A DNA stretch of 64,000 bases. It comes from Streptomyces bluensis (GTDB lineage Bacteria; Actinomycetota; Actinomycetes; Streptomycetales; Streptomycetaceae). Below are positions 59,763-64,000 of the stretch, piece after piece (within the stretch, counting starts at the first letter, position 1; every line of letters begins with the position of its first letter). Location: the NCBI RefSeq assembly GCF_014650715.1, contig NZ_BMVM01000001.1, positions 558,001 to 622,000 on the forward strand, written 5' to 3'. The notes beneath the pieces are model-generated. The model searched no databases, was not told the DNA's origin, and saw only the letters and a program-made list of their open reading frames with translations. A program made the position numbers and the translations under genes.

Positions 59763-60899
59763 CTACGGGGCGGGCCACATTCCCGTCCGCAACAACGACT
59801 CGATCGCCGCCTCGTACCGCCCGATGTCCAGTCCCTGCTCGGCCAGCCAGGCATCCGAGTAGTACTTGTCCAGGTAGCGGTCCCCGGGATCGCAGAGCAA
59901 CGTCACCACGCTGCCCCGGCGTCCCTCGGCCACCATCTCCGCCACGATCTTCAGGGCGCTCCACAGGCCGGTGCCCGTGGAACCGCCCGCCTTGCGGCCG
60001 ATGGCCGCCTCCAGGGCCCGTACGGCCGCGACGCTCGCCGCGTCCGGGACCTTCATCATCCGGTCGATGGCACCGGGCACGAAGCTGGGCTCCATGCGCG
60101 GGCGGCCGATGCCCTCGATGCGGGAGCCGCGGTCGCAGGTGACGTCCGGGTCGCCGGTGGTCCAGCCCTCGAAGAAGCAGGAGTTCTCCGGGTCGGCGAC
60201 GCAGACGCGGGTGTCGTACTGCATGTAGTGGACGTAGCGCGCGATGGTCGCCGAGGTGCCGCCGGTACCGGCCGTGGCGACGATCCACGTGGGTTCCGGG
60301 AAGCGCTCCAACTCCAGCTGGCGGAAGATGGATTCGGCGATGTTGTTGTTGCCGCGCCAGTCCGTGGCCCGTTCGGCGTAGGTGAACTGGTCCATGTAGT
60401 GGCCGCCGGTCGCGGCCGCGAGCGCGGCGGACGCCTCGTACATCGTCCGGGGGTCGTCCACGAAGTGACATCGTCCGCCGTGGAACTCGATCAGCCGGCA
60501 CTTCTCGGCGCTGGTCGTGCGGGGCATGACGGCGATGAAGGGCACGCCGATGAGCCCCGCGAAGTACGCCTCGGAGACGGCCGTCGAGCCGCTGGACGCC
60601 TCGATCACCGGGCGGTCCGGCCGGATCCAGCCGTTGCACAGGCCGTAGAGGAAGAGGGAGCGGGCCAGGCGGTGCTTGAGGCTGCCCGTGGGGTGGGTCG
60701 ACTCGTCCTTCAGGTACAGGTCGATGCCCCAGTGCTCCGGAAGGGGGAAGGAGAGCAGGTGGGTGTCGGCCGAACGCTGGGCGTCGGCCTGAACCCTGCG
60801 GACGGCCTCCTTGAGCCACGCCCGGTACTCCGCGTCGCTGTGGTCGGCGTCAAGGGTGTTGACGGACTCACCGGTCGTAGTGGGGTGGGGAATGCTCAC
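59763..60899 (-). CDS. PLP-dependent cysteine synthase family, Cds1-like cysteine desulfhydrase
   Basis: 378 aa, GTG start after GGAAGGAG. It has the fold-type II PLP lysine in [24 protein letters not shown] and the phosphate-binding loop [15 protein letters not shown], with [17 protein letters not shown]. The GSLKHRLA context is that of actinobacterial Cds1 enzymes that release sulfide from L-cysteine, rather than CysK/CysM synthases. No cysteine pathway genes are adjacent. The promoter region contains two palindromes. Confidence 0.87.
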   Translation of the reverse strand: MSIPHPTTTGESVNTLDADHSDAEYRAWLKEAVRRVQADAQRSADTHLLSFPLPEHWGIDLYLKDESTHPTGSLKHRLARSLFLYGLCNGWIRPDRPVIEASSGSTAVSEAYFAGLIGVPFIAVMPRTTSAEKCRLIEFHGGRCHFVDDPRTMYEASAALAAATGGHYMDQFTYAERATDWRGNNNIAESIFRQLELERFPEPTWIVATAGTGGTSATIARYVHYMQYDTRVCVADPENSCFFEGWTTGDPDVTCDRGSRIEGIGRPRMEPSFVPGAIDRMMKVPDAASVAAVRALEAAIGRKAGGSTGTGLWSALKIVAEMVAEGRRGSVVTLLCDPGDRYLDKYYSDAWLAEQGLDIGRYEAAIESLLRTGMWPAP

Positions 60900-60964
60900 G
60901 GCGGGCTCCTTCCGCGTCGCGCCGACGGCGGGTCGCGCGGTCGGACGCCCTGATCATAGACAGC

Positions 60965-60978
60965 AGGAGCGCGCTCCT
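60965..60978. promoter_or_regulatory. perfect palindrome upstream of the Cds1-like gene
   Basis: AGGAGCGCGCTCCT is fully self-complementary and shares GAGCGCGCT with the operators at 29972 and 32369. It lies 66-79 bp upstream of the start, a typical operator position. The binding protein is unknown. Confidence 0.45.
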
Positions 60979-60995
60979 CACCTGCATAAACGCCC

Positions 60996-61012
60996 CTTTG
61001 AGCAGCTCAAAG
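60996..61012. promoter_or_regulatory. inverted repeat CTTTGAG-CAG-CTCAAAG
   Basis: Perfect 7-bp arms around a 3-bp centre, in the divergent region before the Cds1-like gene. It is a candidate operator or small hairpin; role unknown. Confidence 0.35.
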
Positions 61013-61246
61013 CGCCCCTGTGGCAGGGGGTGCGCGGGCGCATGGGGGCGCATGCACCAAGTGCTCCCCCACTCGCACCCCCGCCGCACCCTACGCACTG
61101 GTGCTCGACGCGGCAGACGTGCAGACTGCACCGCATGGCCGAGTTGGCCGGACGGGGATGCACACTCGAACGGGGCACGCACAATGGTCACGAACCAGGC
61201 GGGTTCGTGACAGGGCAGAGCCGACACGCACGAGGGGGCGGGAAGC

Positions 61247-61570
61247 ATGGCGGAGCAGGAGTTCACGGCCAGGGGGGTGCGGATCGAGAAGAGGCTGCGC
61301 TCACTGACACGCGCCGGGCAGGTGCGGATCAAGGACGGCCGGCTGCAGTTGCTGACCAGCTACGGCAGCGAGATCGACAGCGCGCCGGTACAGGCGGTGC
61401 GCGCGTCCAAGCCCTGGTTCGCCCATGAGGACCGTGCGTTGGCCGATGTGAACGGCACGCGTTACACACTGACCCTCGGTGAGACCGATCCCGCTCCGGG
61501 GAAGCCCGGCCCGCCCTCGGCCCGCCGGTTCATCGAGGCGGTACGCAAGGCCGCGGGGCGCGGCGGCTGA
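61247..61570 (+). CDS. small conserved-type hypothetical protein
   Basis: 107 aa, ATG after GGGGGCGGGAAG. No family recognised. The middle has alternating hydrophobic strands (GQVRIKDGRLQLLTSYGSEIDSAPVQAVRASKPWF, TRYTLTLGE), suggesting a small beta-barrel or PH-like fold, flanked by a charged N-terminal helix and a basic C-terminal helix (SARRFIEAVRKAAGRGG). Codon use is normal for the window. No signal peptide or membrane segment. Confidence 0.68.
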   Translation: MAEQEFTARGVRIEKRLRSLTRAGQVRIKDGRLQLLTSYGSEIDSAPVQAVRASKPWFAHEDRALADVNGTRYTLTLGETDPAPGKPGPPSARRFIEAVRKAAGRGG

Positions 61571-61817
61571 GGACCGCGAGTTGCGGAACCCCCCTCCCTG
61601 AGTCACGCTGTTCTCACGTCACTCTGGGTTTACCGGCGATAACGCTGCGAACCAGCCGCCGGTCACGACCGCGGACGGCCGTCGTACGCAGCCACACCGC
61701 GCCAAGAGATGCGACCGCCGTGCGCGGTCGCCCGCAGCAGGCGGCGATTGTCCCGCAGCCACCTCGCTGGATCCGTTCTCCGTCTTCTTCCGGACCTCAA
61801 TTCGGGGAGTCGCAGCC

Positions 61818-62324
61818 GTGATCAGCAAGCCAAGCAGGCACTGCACGGTGGAGCTCCAAGCCCTGCCGTCGCGGATCGGCCAGGTCCGCAGAATCGTCTC
61901 TGCGCAATTGCGCTACTGGCACCTGGATTTCTTGATCGACCGGGCGGCACTCGGAGTGACCGAGCTGCTGACCAACGTCCACCGGCACGCAGAGCCGGAC
62001 AAGCTGTGCACCGTGGAGATCGAACTGCTGCTCGACCGGCTGACGGTCTCGGTGCGTGACAACGACCCGCGCCTTCCCGTGGTGCAGGACGCGGAGCTCT
62101 TCGCCACGTGCGGCCGCGGCCTCGCGATGGTCGCCGCGGTGAGCGAGAGCTGGGGTGCCCGACCGCACGAGGAGTCGGGCAAAGTCGTGTGGTTCACCCT
62201 TCCGGCCCACTCGGAGCCGGTGGCGGCGCCGAAGCGCTCGCGGTACGTCACGGGCCACCGGCCCGCCGCCCGCAGGCGCGGCAGGGCCGAACATGCTCCC
62301 GCCCGGTCCGCCGTCGCAGGCTGA
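61818..62324 (+). CDS. RsbW-like serine-kinase/anti-sigma ATP-binding protein
   Basis: 168 aa, GTG start after GGGGAG. One GHKL (HATPase_c_2) domain: N-box DRAALGVTELLTNVHRHAE with the magnesium-binding Glu and Asn, G1-like VRDNDPRLP, and GRGLAMVAAVSESWG as the G2 lid. The tail after residue 140 is basic and disordered. These Streptomyces proteins act as anti-sigma factors or their regulators. No sigma or anti-anti-sigma gene is adjacent, so the partner is unknown. Confidence 0.87.
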   Translation: MISKPSRHCTVELQALPSRIGQVRRIVSAQLRYWHLDFLIDRAALGVTELLTNVHRHAEPDKLCTVEIELLLDRLTVSVRDNDPRLPVVQDAELFATCGRGLAMVAAVSESWGARPHEESGKVVWFTLPAHSEPVAAPKRSRYVTGHRPAARRRGRAEHAPARSAVAG

Positions 62325-62461
62325 CCGGGCGGTGACCGGGTGACCGTCGTCGCACAGCCGACGCGGCGGCGGTCACCTCTCACTCGGTGGCGATGACACG
62401 CCACTTGGCGGCGACGACAGGCTCACCCTGCCCAGGGCCCGCAAGGCCGGGTGAACTCCGT

Positions 62462-62752
62462 TCACCCCTTCCCCGTGCGGCCGAAGTGCTCGTCCAGGAC
62501 GGACACCCGGCGCCAGTACTCGTCCTCGTCGATCTCGCCGGAGGCGAAGCGGCGGCCGAGGACCGCCATCGGCGAGTCGGGCGAGTCGACGGACGGACGG
62601 GAGCCGCCCATCGCACGCCAGGGTCCTTGCCGGCCGCTCCAGACGGTGCGGCGGAGGACGGTCACGGCGCCGACGACGACGGCCGCCCAGACCAGCGGGA
62701 AGAACAGGATCCACGGGCCGGGCCCGCCGTCCCAGTGCGCAAGGGTCTGCAT
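62462..62752 (-). CDS. SHOCT-domain membrane protein
   Basis: 96 aa from ATG 62752, with GGAG upstream. One membrane helix near the N-terminus (GPWILFFPLVWAAVVVGAVTVL), a short linker, then a C-terminal SHOCT motif, AVLGRRFASGEIDEDEYWRRVSVLDEHF. SHOCT motifs are short oligomerisation or regulatory ends on many small membrane proteins. A perfect inverted repeat (GGGTGAA/TTCACCC, 62449-62467) spans the stop codon and may help termination. Confidence 0.78.
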   Translation of the reverse strand: MQTLAHWDGGPGPWILFFPLVWAAVVVGAVTVLRRTVWSGRQGPWRAMGGSRPSVDSPDSPMAVLGRRFASGEIDEDEYWRRVSVLDEHFGRTGKG

Positions 62753-63074
62753 CTCGAACTCATCTCCTCCGAGTCTCTGGCTGCCTCTCAGGGCCTCTGG
62801 GCCTGTGGGGCCACCGGGGCCCGTTTTCCGGGATGCCTTGAGACTCGCGCAGGCAGGGGGCCCGGGTCGTCGTACGGCCGGCGGCCGCGCGCGTACCCCG
62901 CGGGGAGTAGTCGGGGCCGCGGCGCCTGCTCCGCCGACACCGGATCTTGTTGAGAGTGCAAGTGTCGTCCAGCGTGTGACCCTCCTGCGACGCGCCGCAC
63001 GACCGCACCATCCGATTCGAGGCACCCCACTCCGGCCGCCACCCGGTATCCGGAGCCGAGAACCTGGAGGCATC
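62753..63074. other. 322-bp divergent intergenic region
   Basis: No gene is supported on either strand. GGAGG (63066-63070) at the right end is the ribosome site of the frameshifted secreted-protein gene. No repeat or operator stands out. Confidence 0.35.
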
Positions 63075-63423
63075 ATGCGTCTTCGCCCCACCCCCCACAT
63101 CACCCGCGTCTCAGCCCTGGCCGGCCGGTCTCGCCGCCGCCGGCTCACTGGCGCTCTCCGCGCCCGCTTCCGCGTCCGCGTCCGGTGACGTCTCCGCCAC
63201 CTTGCGGGTCACCGTCACGAGCGGCGACTCCGTGTACACCCAGATCAACGGCGACTACACCTGCTACCGGGACTTCACGGTCGGCACGGCGAAGGACATC
63301 CCCGTGTCGGTGGCCGAGGGACAGTGGATCCAGGTCTTCAGCAGCAACGACTGCTACGACAGCCTCACCATCGGCGGGACCTACGTCGAGCGTGACGGCC
63401 AGGTGATCGAGCTCAGCCTCTGA
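63075..63423 (+). pseudogene. small secreted protein gene with a 1-base frameshift in the signal peptide
   Basis: ATG 63075 has a strong GGAGG site and encodes MRLRPTPHITRVSALAG, a signal-peptide n-region, then runs into Arg-rich sequence and stops. The +1 frame continues exactly from there as GLAAAGSLALSAPASASASG, a hydrophobic core and cleavage site, then an ~80-residue beta-rich mature domain with two Cys (DYTCYRDFTVGTAKDIPVSV, SSNDCYDSLTIGG) ending at 63423. One extra base near 63119-63128 (CCGGCCGG run) explains it. It is either a true mutation or a sequence error. Family not recognised. Confidence 0.75.
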
Positions 63424-63427
63424 GCCG

Positions 63428-64000
63428 TCAGACCAGCGCCACGAGGGGGTCGTCGAGGACCGGTTGCCAGGCCAACTCGGCGGCTCCCACGAGGCTGTTG
63501 TGGTCCAGCGTGCAGGCCAGGATCGGCACACTCCCGCTCTGCCCCCACAGGCTGCGGTCGGCGACGACCGCCCGCAGCCGCTCGGGATCGGCGTCGAGGA
63601 GCGTGCGGTGCAGGCCGCCGAGAATGATGCGGTCCGGGTTGAGGATGTTGACCAGGCCCGCGAGGCCCAGACCCAGCCGGTCGATCAACATCTCCGTGGC
63701 CGTACGGACGGACGGGTCGGCGTACCGGGTGCGGATGAGGTCGTTGGCCTGCTGGAGCAGCGACACCTCGGGGCCGGGGTCACGACCCGCCGCCGCGAGA
63801 AGGGCCAGCGGGTCGGCCTCGACGTCGAGGCAGCCGCGGCTGCCGCAGTGGCAGGGGCGGCCCTCGGGGTTGACCGTGAGGTGGCCGACCTCCAGGGCGA
63901 GGCCCGAACTCCCCGAGTGCAGACGGCCGTCGAGCACGAGGGCGCCGCCCACGCCCCGGTGCCCGGTGGCCACACACAGCAGATCACGAGCGCCGCGCCC
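63428..64000 (-). CDS. ROK-family protein (5' end beyond window)
   Basis: The C-terminal ~190 residues of a ROK sugar kinase or transcriptional regulator, still open at the right edge. Visible: VATGHRGVGGALVLDGRLHSG, the EVGHLTVNPEGRPCHCGSRGCLDVEA zinc site (Cys-x-Cys-Gly-x2-Gly-Cys, the ROK hallmark), and AGLVNILNPDRIILGG. Whether an N-terminal winged helix (repressor) or none (kinase) is present lies outside the window. The catalytic Asp region is also not included. Confidence 0.88.
   Translation of the reverse strand, partial: GRGARDLLCVATGHRGVGGALVLDGRLHSGSSGLALEVGHLTVNPEGRPCHCGSRGCLDVEADPLALLAAAGRDPGPEVSLLQQANDLIRTRYADPSVRTATEMLIDRLGLGLAGLVNILNPDRIILGGLHRTLLDADPERLRAVVADRSLWGQSGSVPILACTLDHNSLVGAAELAWQPVLDDPLVALV

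Larger units (their letters stand above)
60900..61246. other. 347-bp divergent intergenic region
   Basis: No gene is supported. Left part: a perfect 14-bp palindrome AGGAGCGCGCTCCT (60965-60978) and a second inverted repeat, CTTTGAG (60996-61002) with CTCAAAG (61006-61012). The rest is G- or C-run rich. No clear -35/-10 pair could be chosen. Confidence 0.4.

Noticed and set aside
57180..60953. Very long open frame on the + strand opposite the SARP and Cds1-like genes
   Set aside because: Composition is Gly/Val/Arg/Gln-rich with no domain, and it is the mirror of strongly supported genes on the - strand; a typical high-GC antisense artefact.
61571..61817. Possible small gene or structured RNA before the RsbW-like gene
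   Set aside because: A GCGACCGC/GCGGTCGC stem is present near 61708, but no start signal, promoter or conserved RNA feature could be supported.
62449..62467. GGGTGAA-CTCCG-TTCACCC inverted repeat
   Set aside because: Perfect but short; spans the SHOCT stop codon, so it is mentioned there as a possible weak terminator and not called separately.
1..64000. CRISPR arrays, tRNA or rRNA genes, prophage or integrase genes, IS transposases
   Set aside because: I looked for regularly spaced repeats, cloverleaf-like segments and recombinase motifs on both strands and found none; the only mobile-type element is the non-coding repeat at 10453-10692.

Overview
The window is very GC-rich, with the codon bias, overlapping start/stop junctions (ATGA, GTGA) and gene families of a Streptomyces-type actinomycete. 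These include an AfsR/SARP regulator, TerD-domain and SseB proteins, Rv1733c-like proteins, a Cds1-type PLP enzyme and a binding-protein operon lacking its own ATPase. No rRNA, tRNA or CRISPR array was seen. About 56 genes are called. The first (GH42) and last (ROK) are cut by the window edges, and one small secreted-protein gene is frameshifted.

Layout. (1) 1-6.0 kb: a galactoside locus, GH42 beta-galactosidase divergent from a coupled binding protein, two permeases and a LacI repressor, with a LacI-type palindrome in the shared promoter. (2) 6.1-10.5 kb: VOC protein, MarR regulator, SseB protein, GH29 fucosidase, and a tautomerase divergent from a LysR regulator. (3) 10.45-10.69 kb: a ~240-bp inverted-repeat, MITE-like element. 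(4) 10.7-14.1 kb: pyruvate carboxylase. (5) 14.3-22.7 kb: a catabolic module of no recognised pathway: LacI regulator, Fe(II)/2OG-type dioxygenase, SDR, three Gfo/Idh/MocA oxidoreductases, an IolE-like TIM barrel and a tartronate-semialdehyde-reductase-like enzyme. Its two divergent promoter regions carry the same tandem 11-bp-spaced box. (6) 22.7-29.8 kb: GntR regulator, D-mannonate dehydratase, mannonate/fructuronate oxidoreductase, MFS transporter, idonate/gulonate 5-dehydrogenase-like enzyme and KDG-kinase-like enzyme. Together these read as a hexonate route, L-gulonate (or a relative) to fructuronate to mannonate to KDG to KDPG. (7) 29.9-32.4 kb: an orphan sugar-binding lipoprotein and a LacI regulator sharing an operator word.

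(8) 32.7-50.5 kb: mostly core genes. These are long-form GAPDH, a 48-bp perfect palindromic terminator, a LysR effector domain without HTH facing a DUF5997-like gene, a 3-hydroxybutyrate dehydrogenase/GAF regulator/MFS group, Nudix, Lnt, an O-antigen-ligase-like protein, an Asp/Glu racemase paralogue, an HpnB-like glycosyltransferase, a TerD/TerA-like fusion and a MOSC protein. Many genes here have a TANNNT -10 hexamer ending 6-7 nt before the start codon and no Shine-Dalgarno, which suggests leaderless mRNAs. (9) 50.6-64 kb: a beta-helix/AAA+ fusion, a large membrane alpha/beta hydrolase, a DeoR regulator, an AfsR-type SARP, a Cds1-like enzyme, an RsbW-like ATPase, a SHOCT protein, the frameshifted secreted protein and a ROK protein.

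Several start sites were moved to internal codons using Shine-Dalgarno matches, coupled overlaps or leaderless geometry. All function calls rest on reading motifs and context. No database search was possible.
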